Shown in pieces: positions 1-6,873 of a stretch of 7,969 nucleotides of DNA (position 1 is its first letter; every line of letters starts with the position of its first letter). The translations under genes were made by a program, and so were the position numbers. A model generated the notes under the pieces. It had not been told where the DNA came from. It made no database searches and saw only the letters and a program-made list of their open reading frames with translations. Source of the stretch: Methanosarcinales archaeon (GTDB lineage Archaea > Halobacteriota > Syntropharchaeia > Alkanophagales > Methanospirareceae); the NCBI GenBank assembly GCA_025464425.1, contig JAODGV010000012.1:1-7969 (forward strand), written 5' to 3'.

Positions 1-33
1 GAGCCTGGGATTTGCAGATATTTTCTGGAATAA

Positions 34-41
34 CTATAAAA
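34..41 (+). promoter_or_regulatory. TATA-like box for the HhH gene
   Basis: CTATAAAA sits about 14-21 bases before the ATG at 55. With the usual archaeal spacing of about 25 bases from box to start site, transcription would begin at or just after the ATG, suggesting a leaderless transcript. That fits the absence of a Shine-Dalgarno. The placement is slightly close, so the call is tentative. Confidence 0.35.
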
Positions 42-54
42 GTGTAATAAAGCA

Positions 55-729
55 ATGGATTTACGTGCGATATTCGAAGAGAGGTTCAGGAATGTAATAG
101 GCGCAGCACGTGCAGGCGAGCAGCGTTGCCTTAACGGTAAACGATGGAACGGAAATGCAGTACTGATAGTGGTTGATGCCGCACTGGATTCCAGCGGATT
201 GAACTATTTCAATATCGTGGTGCCACGTGTCCGGCGGTTTTACAGTGAGTATGTAGAAACGTGCGAGATAAGTTCGTTCAGTGATTTCGCGAGGCTCTCG
301 CCTGATGATGCACGGTTACGCGCGATAATGAATAACAGGCGTGTATGGCATGTGGCGATAGAGATATGCCGTATTCTTAACGCCCGGAGAGCGCATTTTA
401 ATAGCGATTTTCAGGCTTTGAGAGACTGGGCTGAGCATACCCATTATGATAAATGGCGGGAAGACGATATAGGGCGAATAAGCGGTGTAGGCTTGATCAC
501 TTTCCAGTACCTGAGGATGCAGGCGGGTGTGGATACCAGTATGCCAGACAAGATAATCAAGCGTGTTGTAGCAGATGAATTTGGTATTCACGAAAACGAC
601 GATATAGAGTTCATAAGAGCAATGGAGAGGCTATCACGGGCGATAGGCTACTCTCAACTGTTACTCTGCTGGGCGATATGGCTCAGAGAAGCGGTTAATA
701 ATGCCTCAGAAAGCAATCGTCAACCTTGA
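55..729 (+). CDS. Helix-hairpin-helix protein, HhH-GPD DNA glycosylase-like
   Basis: Predicted 224-residue soluble, mostly helical protein, not recognised as a named family. The readable motif is a helix-hairpin-helix at residues 142-152 (ISGVGLITFQY), followed by GVDTSMPD at 158-165. This order, a G-V-G hairpin then an Asp about 14 residues on, matches the core of HhH-GPD base-excision glycosylases (Nth/MutY/AlkA superfamily), where the hairpin grips the DNA backbone and the Asp activates the sugar. The Lys that bifunctional lyases such as Nth carry two residues after the hairpin Gly is Ile148 here, so AP-lyase chemistry is unlikely; D160 or D165 could be the catalytic Asp. No Fe-S cysteine cluster follows. 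The N-terminal 120 residues match nothing I recognise. The ATG at 55 lacks a Shine-Dalgarno, but a TATA-like box lies just upstream. The 3' end overlaps the opposing gene by 35 bp. A non-catalytic DNA-binding role is equally possible. Confidence 0.7.
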   Translation: MDLRAIFEERFRNVIGAARAGEQRCLNGKRWNGNAVLIVVDAALDSSGLNYFNIVVPRVRRFYSEYVETCEISSFSDFARLSPDDARLRAIMNNRRVWHVAIEICRILNARRAHFNSDFQALRDWAEHTHYDKWREDDIGRISGVGLITFQYLRMQAGVDTSMPDKIIKRVVADEFGIHENDDIEFIRAMERLSRAIGYSQLLLCWAIWLREAVNNASESNRQP

Positions 730-2047
730 TGTGCTCTGCCCGGAACGACCTTCTGCTGCATAGCTCCATCAAATCTTCGCTCAGTTCTACTTTTAGCGGT
801 AGGAAGATCGTTCTCTTACTTACTGCCCTGTTGACCAGTTCGCCGTCCTTTATCACTACTTCTCCACCCTTGAGTAGATATGAACATCTACCCAGTTGCC
901 GCTCCAGATCCTTTGATTCTGTATCGTAGATCGCGATATCCGCATCTGCACCTGTGCCAAGATGCCCCTTGATATGATCCAGCCCGAGTTGCCTCGCCGG
1001 ATTCGTACGCGTTATCGTTACAAGTTCATACATCGAGTACTCCCTGTGTGGCAGTTCTTCCATGCTGGTATGACCGAGCAGAGCTGCGAATATCCGCGGA
1101 TACGCGTTGAACATGCAGCCACAGGTGGTGGAGAAGGAGATCTGTTCGTGATATTTCACGGCTTCGAGAGCGAACATCAGAGAGCGGGCACATGCCGCTT
1201 CTTCTACCCTCGAGAATACCAGTGGCTTCTCCAGCCCTATATCAATGCTGATGAAATCATTACTCGCGGGTTCATAACCTATATTCAGATGCGGATTGAA
1301 AAACGAGATGCCCAGATCGGCATTACCACCATATTTCAGTACCTTCAGTGCTTCTTCATAGCGCTCCTCATCGTCTATGCCTGAAGCGAGATTCACGAGC
1401 CAGAAAGCGCACAAAAGCCGGGCATCCTCGTTCAGCAGCTCTGGATACACCCGCAGCTGTAGCTCTGGCATATCAGCACGTAATGGCGAGAGCCTGTGGA
1501 AGAAATCGAGACATCTGTGCGTGGATATATCGCGATAAAAGAACCCCCGCTTCGTGTATCTAATACCTACATCGTATAGCATTGCATTTAACGCCCGTGT
1601 GATACCAAGAAGTTGAAGTACAAGCCTGTTCATCATTCCGGTATCTCCTGCTCTGATCCATCTCTCTATATCATACAGTGTGAGTACGAGTAATGCCGAG
1701 GTATCAATGATAGGGATGCCCGCGAGCTCATGGTGGACATAACTCGCGGTATTCAGTGTCATCAAGGGCTCATTCACGTGTGTATAGCCCATTCTGGCAT
1801 ATATCTCCCCTATCTGGTTCAGAGTGGGTAAGCCAAATGAGAATCTTGCCAGATTGAGTCCATAAGTGGCAATATGGCTGTGCACATCAATACCACCGGG
1901 CATGACTGTCTTACCTTTAGCATCTATCACGAGCTCGGGCTCGGTCTCCGGCACAAGCTTACCATCGGCAACGAAGAGATCCATCACCTCGCCGTCTATT
2001 CCATGCCCGGGGTCGTAAACTGTACCGTTTTTTATCTGTATCCTCAT
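695..2047 (-). CDS. FwdA/FmdA-like amidohydrolase paralogue, active site largely lost
   Basis: Protein of 450 residues related to formylmethanofuran dehydrogenase subunit A, the zinc amidohydrolase that condenses formate with methanofuran. The N-terminus (IKNGTVYDP, then MPGGIDVHSH at 49-58) and C-terminus (NAYPRI at 314-319, TRTNPARQLGL at 346-356, KGHLGTGADADIAIYD at 360-375) follow FwdA closely, as does YARMGYT at 83-89. It is about 120 residues shorter than FwdA (about 570), the loss falling in the middle. Only the first zinc pair, H56 and H58, is kept. By my alignment from memory the carboxylated Lys becomes R163, the IHxH pair falls on QLRV (197-200), and the TTD catalytic Asp becomes C309 in TTCGC. 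The frame is open throughout, so this is divergence and not a frameshift. The ATG at 2047 is preferred over an upstream TTG (2071) because GAGATGA precedes it by 7 bases. Last gene of the thiC-sepS operon. It may be a pseudoenzyme, a subunit or a different hydrolase; not a working FwdA. Confidence 0.85.
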   Translation of the reverse strand: MRIQIKNGTVYDPGHGIDGEVMDLFVADGKLVPETEPELVIDAKGKTVMPGGIDVHSHIATYGLNLARFSFGLPTLNQIGEIYARMGYTHVNEPLMTLNTASYVHHELAGIPIIDTSALLVLTLYDIERWIRAGDTGMMNRLVLQLLGITRALNAMLYDVGIRYTKRGFFYRDISTHRCLDFFHRLSPLRADMPELQLRVYPELLNEDARLLCAFWLVNLASGIDDEERYEEALKVLKYGGNADLGISFFNPHLNIGYEPASNDFISIDIGLEKPLVFSRVEEAACARSLMFALEAVKYHEQISFSTTCGCMFNAYPRIFAALLGHTSMEELPHREYSMYELVTITRTNPARQLGLDHIKGHLGTGADADIAIYDTESKDLERQLGRCSYLLKGGEVVIKDGELVNRAVSKRTIFLPLKVELSEDLMELCSRRSFRAEHIKVDDCFLRHY

Positions 2048-2054
2048 TATACAT

Positions 2055-2061
2055 TCATCTC
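2055..2061 (-). promoter_or_regulatory. Shine-Dalgarno of the fwdA-like gene, inside the sepS stop
   Basis: On the minus strand GAGATGA overlaps the TGA stop of sepS and ends 7 bases before the ATG at 2047. It resembles the archaeal GGAGGTGA consensus and supports the ATG over the upstream in-frame TTG, which would overlap sepS. The arrangement suggests translational coupling. Confidence 0.6.
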
Positions 2062-3644
2062 TTTCTCGCAACCACAGTGATGAATACAGGACCCCTTATA
2101 TCTATCTTCCTCTTATGTGCGGTGATGTATCGCATCGCAACCTCATCTATTTTTATGTTTATGTCTGAGCCACTCCGAACTATCCGCACTCTCACGCTGT
2201 GCTCAGGCGTATCCGCTTCACGTGCCCAGTTCTCTATCTCATAAGCTGCGTGTGCAGCGAAAGCGTCCAGGAATCTTATATTCGTGGATATACCCGACTC
2301 AAATACCTTCTCCCAGCGCTTGGTTCGCGGTATCGCCATTATAGAACCCTCATATGCTATCACCTCATTCAGATATGCAGGACCACAGAGGAGCGTATCA
2401 GCCTCAGGCTCCGTGACACACACATCTATACCGGTACCGAATAACGAGCCACGATACGCAAGAAACTCGCATGGCGATTGCTCGTCACCCTTCTCCTCGC
2501 ATACTCGTATGATTGCATCCGCTATCTCATTACCTTCTATCGTGGAGGGTGTGTGCTCCAGAGCGACCATGCCCGCCAGTTCCATATCACTCAGTTCCCA
2601 TGAGCCATAGAACTGCGGGAATGCCAGTGCACGCACATCGTCCACATCATTCAATATCATTGCTAACCGCTCCACACCCAGTCCGAGGTTCAATACAGGA
2701 TAAGGTATATCATACTGTGCCAGGGCAGTGGGCGAATATATGCCGAAAGTAGCCACCTCCACCCAGTCTATCCGGGGGTGATGGCAGAACACCTCTATCT
2801 GCGTGCCCGGCATGTAATACTTGGAACGCTTCTCATCCTCACGGAATTTTATTCGCTCGAACCCGAACTGAGCCAGAAGCCCGGTGGCTATATCCCTGCC
2901 ATCGTCTATGCTCACTTCCTCGTTACAGTACACACAGGACGCCGAATGGTAATTCCTGAGCCGTGTCTCGCCCTCTCGCTGCTCTCGTCTGAAACATCTA
3001 TCAACCGAGAACAGCTTTATCGGGAACTTACGCTTATCCCAGAGTGAAGCAAGGGTGAGGAACCACCCGGAAGTCATATGAGACCTGAGCGTGCTCCTCG
3101 TCGCTATGGGTGCAAGACTCTTCAGTTCAGGCAGCACGGTATCAAGCACCTTCGTCACTTCCATATCGGTCACTCCTATACTGGCTGCTATCTCGTACAC
3201 CAGGTCGTCGCCATCTATCTCGCCCTTCTTGTATCTATGCATGGTATCCTGAAGCGATTCTATCTCCTCACGTGTGAATTCACGGTTGAAGAGCGAGTTC
3301 AGCTGCTTCACCCTCGATTCTGAGAAGCCTATATCAGGTCGTGGCAGACCTGCGAGATAATAACAACGGTCGAGAACCGCGAGTGCCTCTTTGCCAAATT
3401 GCTTCTTCACCTCTTCCTCGTCTATTATAACAGGATTCATGACCTCATCGAACCCGAGCCTCAGATACGCCTCCCTCAATCTCTGGATCGTTTCAAATAC
3501 CGGATGGGGCTTGCCGAAAGATAGACGAGACCGGGGGAACGACTCATTTATAGCTCGTTCTGACGCATATTTGACGCTTTCGAGCCACGTAGCTTCGAAG
3601 TCACGCCTCGCTGATTCCCTTATCTCCTCAGGGTTGAATCGCAT
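2055..3644 (-). CDS. sepS: O-phosphoseryl-tRNA(Cys) synthetase (SepRS)
   Basis: Cytoplasmic class II aminoacyl-tRNA synthetase of 529 residues, close to the roughly 535 usual for the family. It charges tRNA-Cys with O-phosphoserine, which SepCysS then converts to Cys-tRNA; this is the cysteine route of methanogens, Archaeoglobus and relatives. Visible are the family N-terminal block (FGKPHPV, 43-49; LDRCYYLAGLPRPD, 91-104), LRSHMTSGWFL at 186-196, motif 2 (FSVDRCFRREQ, 212-222), NYHSASC at 231-237 and motif 3 (NLGLGVERLAMI, 319-330). T191, S234 and S236 fall where published SepRS structures place the phosphate-binding Thr and Ser residues. The C-terminal anticodon-binding part ends with IDIRGPVFITVVARKR. 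The ATG at 3644 is chosen over a TTG at 3653 because GAGAGG lies 10 bases before it and the protein starts like homologues. It lies 18 bp after thiC. The partner enzyme SepCysS is not in the window, so whether a direct CysRS also exists is unknown. Confidence 0.97.
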   Translation of the reverse strand: MRFNPEEIRESARRDFEATWLESVKYASERAINESFPRSRLSFGKPHPVFETIQRLREAYLRLGFDEVMNPVIIDEEEVKKQFGKEALAVLDRCYYLAGLPRPDIGFSESRVKQLNSLFNREFTREEIESLQDTMHRYKKGEIDGDDLVYEIAASIGVTDMEVTKVLDTVLPELKSLAPIATRSTLRSHMTSGWFLTLASLWDKRKFPIKLFSVDRCFRREQREGETRLRNYHSASCVYCNEEVSIDDGRDIATGLLAQFGFERIKFREDEKRSKYYMPGTQIEVFCHHPRIDWVEVATFGIYSPTALAQYDIPYPVLNLGLGVERLAMILNDVDDVRALAFPQFYGSWELSDMELAGMVALEHTPSTIEGNEIADAIIRVCEEKGDEQSPCEFLAYRGSLFGTGIDVCVTEPEADTLLCGPAYLNEVIAYEGSIMAIPRTKRWEKVFESGISTNIRFLDAFAAHAAYEIENWAREADTPEHSVRVRIVRSGSDINIKIDEVAMRYITAHKRKIDIRGPVFITVVARKR

Positions 3645-3654
3645 CTTTACCAAT

Positions 3655-3660
3655 CCTCTC
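3655..3660 (-). promoter_or_regulatory. Shine-Dalgarno deciding the sepS start
   Basis: GAGAGG on the minus strand, in the 18-bp gap after thiC, ends 10 bases before the ATG at 3644 but only 1 base before the alternative TTG at 3653. The spacing therefore favours the ATG. Confidence 0.5.
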
Positions 3661-3662
3661 GG

Positions 3663-4943
3663 TTAGTGTTCCAGAAACTCCTTCACCAGCTTTATCGCAC
3701 AGAGATCGCCACAGATGGAGCACGCTTCGCTCTCCGATGGTCTGTTAGACTTTATCATACGCGCTTCTGCGGGATCTATGGCGAGCTCAAACTGACGCTT
3801 CCAGTTGAGACTCTTGCGTGCATACGCCATCTCCCTGTCCTGTTGCCTCGCACGTTCTGCCTGTCCCGCCTTCACCGTATCCGCGATATGTGCTGCTATC
3901 TTCGTGACCACAGTACCATCAATTATATGGTCCAGCGAGGGTAAAGCGAGATGCTCAGACGGCGAGACCATGCACAGGAAATCAGCACCATACATGCCCG
4001 CCACTGCACCACCTATCGCACTCACTATATGGTCATAGCCGGGTGCGATATCGGTCACGAGCGGTCCGAGCAGATAAAGGGGTGCAAAATCGGTTATATG
4101 CTTTATAGCCTTCACAGATGCTTCTATTTCGTCCAGCGGTACATGACCCGGACCCTCAACGATCACCTGCACGCCGCGCTCACGTGCTGCTCTGACGAGC
4201 TCACCGAGTATTATATTCTCCATGAATTTCGCACGGTCTGATGCATCGGCGATGCAGCCCGGGCGCATACCATCGCCCAGACTCAACGTCAATTCATACT
4301 CCTTCGCTATATCCAGCAGGTAGTCATATTCTTTGTAGAACGGATTCTCAAGTTCGTTATGTATCATCCACCCGACGAGGAAGGCACCACCACGACTGAC
4401 AACGTTCAGTATGCGGTCACTTCGGCGCAACCGCTCCAGCGTGTTCAGGTTCACACCGGCATGGATGGTGACGAAATCTATACCATCTTCCGCATGCCTG
4501 CGAACTGCATTGAACATGTCATCCGAGCTCATGTCCACCACCGCACGGTTACTCACCGCAGCCTGGTATATCGGCACTGTGCCCACTGGTACATTCACCT
4601 CCTTCAGTATCCGCCTGCGAACCTCATCGAGATCACCACCGGTAGAGAGGTCCATCACTGTGTCAGCACCGTATCGTACAGCCACTCGCGCCTTGTCCAC
4701 CTCCTCCTCTATATTCACGTAGTCCTTTGACGTACCTACATTCACGTTCACCTTCGTGCTCATGCACTCGCCTATCGCTTTCAGTACGATATCGCCGTCA
4801 CGCTTCACATTACGTGGTATTACCACCCTGCCGGACTCAATAAGCCGTTTCAGCCTGTCTACGCTGATACCTTCCGCCTGTGCAACCCGCTTTATATCCT
4901 CAGCCGTTATCATCTCCGTTTCTAACCTTTTAATATAATTCAT
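3663..4943 (-). CDS. thiC: Phosphomethylpyrimidine synthase ThiC
   Basis: Radical SAM enzyme of 426 residues that rearranges 5-aminoimidazole ribotide into hydroxymethylpyrimidine phosphate for thiamine synthesis, in the cytoplasm. Family signatures are clear: VIPRNV (41-46), VTIHAGVN (158-165), SLGDGMRPGC (221-230), VEGPGHVP (262-269), LLGPLVTDIAPGYDHI (291-306) and SPSEHLALP (327-335). The C-terminal cluster motif is C408-x2-C411-x3-C415; bacterial and plant ThiC usually have CX2CX4C, so one residue is missing between the last two cysteines. I believe short archaeal ThiC proteins share this, but cannot check here. Length fits the short archaeal form lacking the bacterial N-terminal extension. 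The ATG at 4943 matches the usual N-terminal length; M11 (4913) is an alternative if the divergent A/T box at about 4954 is its TATA box, since transcription would then start near 4928. First gene of the thiC-sepS-fwdA-like operon. No TPP riboswitch fits upstream. Confidence 0.97.
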   Translation of the reverse strand: MNYIKRLETEMITAEDIKRVAQAEGISVDRLKRLIESGRVVIPRNVKRDGDIVLKAIGECMSTKVNVNVGTSKDYVNIEEEVDKARVAVRYGADTVMDLSTGGDLDEVRRRILKEVNVPVGTVPIYQAAVSNRAVVDMSSDDMFNAVRRHAEDGIDFVTIHAGVNLNTLERLRRSDRILNVVSRGGAFLVGWMIHNELENPFYKEYDYLLDIAKEYELTLSLGDGMRPGCIADASDRAKFMENIILGELVRAARERGVQVIVEGPGHVPLDEIEASVKAIKHITDFAPLYLLGPLVTDIAPGYDHIVSAIGGAVAGMYGADFLCMVSPSEHLALPSLDHIIDGTVVTKIAAHIADTVKAGQAERARQQDREMAYARKSLNWKRQFELAIDPAEARMIKSNRPSESEACSICGDLCAIKLVKEFLEH

Positions 4944-4948
4944 TCAGG

Positions 4949-4960
4949 TAAATATTTTAG
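4949..4960. promoter_or_regulatory. Shared divergent promoter box between thiC and priL
   Basis: The 49-bp gap between the two divergent start codons carries TAAATATTTTAG. Its core AAATATTT is a perfect palindrome and so reads as a TATA-like box on both strands. Going right it sits about 35-44 bases before the priL ATG, giving a leader of roughly 13 bases. Going left, a start about 25 bases away falls just inside the annotated thiC N-terminus, which would favour the second Met of thiC or a further promoter upstream of the box. Inference from spacing only. Confidence 0.45.
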
Positions 4961-4992
4961 AGGACTCCTTCTTTTAACACAGTACGTTAGAC

Positions 4993-6018
4993 ATGCACGA
5001 GCGTTATTCATACTTATGCCTTTATCCGTTCCTGCCCGCGGCATCTGAATATGTAAAGGAGTCGGGGCTCACTCTCGATCATCTGATCAGCTCGGTTTCC
5101 GCCAGGATAAGAGCCAGAGAGCGTGTGATAGAAGCCATAAGAACCGGTTGCGTAGAGAGACCGGTTATAGGAGATGAGCAGCATGCGCAGATGGAACTGC
5201 TATCGTATCCGTTCGCACGTATCCTCGTATCATGTATCCGTGACCCTTACCTCGTCCGCAGATATGCACTCGCGGAGGCAAAAGGCGCATACAGGCGTAT
5301 AATCGAAGAGCTGCACTCCGGCAGGATAGATACCATCCATAAACTGGCTGACGACCTTGGTCTCAGTATCCACACCTCAGCCGGATATGTTCTCGTACCT
5401 TTCACCGATTATCTGCGATTAACAGTCAATCTCAGGGACAAAAGATGGAAACTGGTGAATCGTAGCCTCGTTCGGGGTAAAGTGAAGCTCAACATGAACG
5501 AATTTGTACGGGTGGTCCAGGAAGCCATCTATGAACGCGTGGTGAAAGGATTACCACTGGACGTGCCCGAAGAGATATGCAATTCGTTGAGTGCGCATAT
5601 AGAGGAGATAAAGCATGAACTTGCACTCAGGCGTGCGAAAACGGATGAGTTCCGTGCACCTTCCGGCGGTGATCCCGAGTCGTTCCCGCCTTGCATAAGA
5701 AACATAATTCGCAATTTGAAGGATGGTGTGAATATACCACATAGCGCGCGATTCGCAGTTACTGCATTTCTTCTTAATGCCGGGCTGTCCGTAGAGGATG
5801 TGATAGAATTATACAGGAGCTTGCCGGATTTCAATGAGAGCATGACGCGATACCAGGTGGAACATATCGCGGGTGTCCGTAGTGGCACGCGCTATACCGC
5901 ACCTTCTTGCGCTACAATGCGTACCTACGGCAACTGTGTGGATAAAGACGAGCTCTGTGAGAAGGTATCACATCCACTGAGTTATTACAGGTTAAAATTG
6001 AAGGCTAAAAAGGCATAA
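4993..6018 (+). CDS. priL: DNA primase large subunit PriL
   Basis: Regulatory Fe-S subunit (341 residues) of the archaeal/eukaryotic-type primase, which with catalytic PriS makes primers for replication. The N-terminal part has the typical YPFLPAASEYV opening (11-21) and helical domain. The C-terminal cluster domain has four spaced cysteines as in the family: C234 (FPPCIRNII), C306 (APSCATMRTYG), C315 and C322, followed by HPLSYY at 327-332. GDPESFPPCI, IPHSARFAVTAFL and the intact four-Cys set make this a confident call. Length fits archaeal PriL (about 330-400). The ATG at 4993 has no convincing Shine-Dalgarno and probably uses a short leader from the shared box upstream. It is divergent from thiC and followed 10 bp later by a secreted protein; the catalytic subunit gene priS is not in the window. 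Confidence 0.95.
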   Translation: MHERYSYLCLYPFLPAASEYVKESGLTLDHLISSVSARIRARERVIEAIRTGCVERPVIGDEQHAQMELLSYPFARILVSCIRDPYLVRRYALAEAKGAYRRIIEELHSGRIDTIHKLADDLGLSIHTSAGYVLVPFTDYLRLTVNLRDKRWKLVNRSLVRGKVKLNMNEFVRVVQEAIYERVVKGLPLDVPEEICNSLSAHIEEIKHELALRRAKTDEFRAPSGGDPESFPPCIRNIIRNLKDGVNIPHSARFAVTAFLLNAGLSVEDVIELYRSLPDFNESMTRYQVEHIAGVRSGTRYTAPSCATMRTYGNCVDKDELCEKVSHPLSYYRLKLKAKKA

Positions 6019-6028
6019 AAAAGTAAAT

Positions 6029-6826
6029 ATGAAGGCAATATTTTCAGGAAATAGGGACGTCCGGAAGTATTATGTAACGGCAATGGTACTGGTATTATGC
6101 TCTCAGCACATCGTGGGCAGTGTGATCGCAGCCACGGGATTGACCGATCTGGATTTTGATAATGATGGCTATATAACACAGAACGACCTGGATATACTGA
6201 AATCGCACTTCAACGAGCGATACAGATGGTATGTGCCCTGGGACCTTAATGCCGATCTGAGATGTGATTACCGCGATTTTTATTATTTCGTTGAACGTGT
6301 ACCGGTGAACCAGCGCTATCAGGTGGTGGCAAATATATCGGTCTGGAATATGAGCAACTATACGATCGAACGAGGTATACCGCCTGCGGTGATACTCGGT
6401 GAGACGATCTATCCTCAGAACCCCTATCGGGTGGCATCATGGATAAAGCACTGTACGAGCCTCGAACCGCCGAAAAACGACTCCGCTCTCTGTGTCCATT
6501 ATGCGCGAGACCTCTGTCGTCTGGCATATAAAGAACTGGGACCGAAGACGATTGCATGGGGCTCCTCCGGCGTGCACGCATATGGTATGATATACATCGG
6601 TGGTAACTGGCGTAAACTCTCCAACTGGGCTATAATAGACCCTTACTGGAAGTTATACCAGGTCAGTGACTCTTTATGGCTACATAATACCCGCACGATC
6701 AAGATATTACTTGATAAGGGTCGCTATGGCTACTGGGCAATTCATCTCGACGTGGATCCCGAGAACAATACGATCTATGACGCGTACAAAGCGGAATACC
6801 GTATAGGTAACTACCGGGAGCCGTAA
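6029..6826 (+). CDS. Exported dockerin-like protein with transglutaminase-like domain
   Basis: Protein of 265 residues, predicted to be secreted: a positively charged N-terminus (NRDVRKYY) precedes a hydrophobic stretch at about 16-35, with likely cleavage near 34-36 (VIAA). Residues 41-90 carry two EF-hand-type calcium loops spaced 30 residues apart as in dockerins: D42, D44, D46, G47, D53, and D72, N74, D76, D80, D83; the second loop lacks the usual Gly. The rest resembles a transglutaminase/papain-fold core: C155 in ALCVHYARDL, H183 in GVHAYGMIYIGGNW and D204 in IIDPYW, in the right order and with fitting spacing (28 and 21 residues). This suggests a cysteine protease, amidase or cross-linking enzyme on or outside the cell, tethered through a cohesin-like partner; the substrate is unknown. 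It starts 10 bp after priL without a Shine-Dalgarno, so it may be co-transcribed or have a promoter in the AT-rich end of priL (around 5990-6000). The call rests on motifs alone. Confidence 0.78.
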   Translation: MKAIFSGNRDVRKYYVTAMVLVLCSQHIVGSVIAATGLTDLDFDNDGYITQNDLDILKSHFNERYRWYVPWDLNADLRCDYRDFYYFVERVPVNQRYQVVANISVWNMSNYTIERGIPPAVILGETIYPQNPYRVASWIKHCTSLEPPKNDSALCVHYARDLCRLAYKELGPKTIAWGSSGVHAYGMIYIGGNWRKLSNWAIIDPYWKLYQVSDSLWLHNTRTIKILLDKGRYGYWAIHLDVDPENNTIYDAYKAEYRIGNYREP

Positions 6827-6831
6827 CTGCC

Positions 6832-6847
6832 GGAAAACTTTTTATGG
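6832..6847 (+). promoter_or_regulatory. BRE/TATA promoter of the WHy gene
   Basis: GGAAAACTTTTTATGG joins a purine-rich BRE-like stretch to a TATA-like TTTTTAT. The box is about 30 bases before the ATG at 6874, so transcription should begin near 6867, giving a very short leader. It is the clearest archaeal promoter in the window and separates this gene from the priL pair. Confidence 0.55.
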
Positions 6848-6860
6848 TGTGAAAATATTG

Positions 6861-6866
6861 AAGGTG
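6861..6866 (+). promoter_or_regulatory. Shine-Dalgarno of the WHy gene
   Basis: AAGGTG ends 7 bases before the ATG at 6874, but directly abuts (1 base) the in-frame GTG at 6868. Spacing therefore supports the ATG, making the protein 303 and not 305 residues long. If transcription starts near 6867 as the upstream box suggests, this site would be missing from the mRNA, so one of the two calls may be off by a few bases. Confidence 0.45.
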
Positions 6867-6873
6867 TGTGAAA

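Noticed and set aside
1..97. Possible C-terminal end of an upstream plus-strand gene (one frame runs to a TAA at 95-97, others stop at 31-33 and 45-47).
   Set aside because: Only 10-31 codons are visible and no frame matches a family; cannot choose among them.
962..1384. Open plus-strand frame of 140 codons opposite the fwdA-like gene.
   Set aside because: Lies wholly inside a well-supported minus-strand gene and its translation shows no recognisable motif.
695..2047. Frameshift or internal deletion as the reason the fwdA-like gene is short.
   Set aside because: A single open frame links the FwdA-like N- and C-terminal blocks, and the middle reads as ordinary protein; divergence explains it better than recent damage.
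4944..4992. TPP riboswitch upstream of thiC.
   Set aside because: The 49-bp gap is too short for the aptamer and lacks its CUGAGA-type core.
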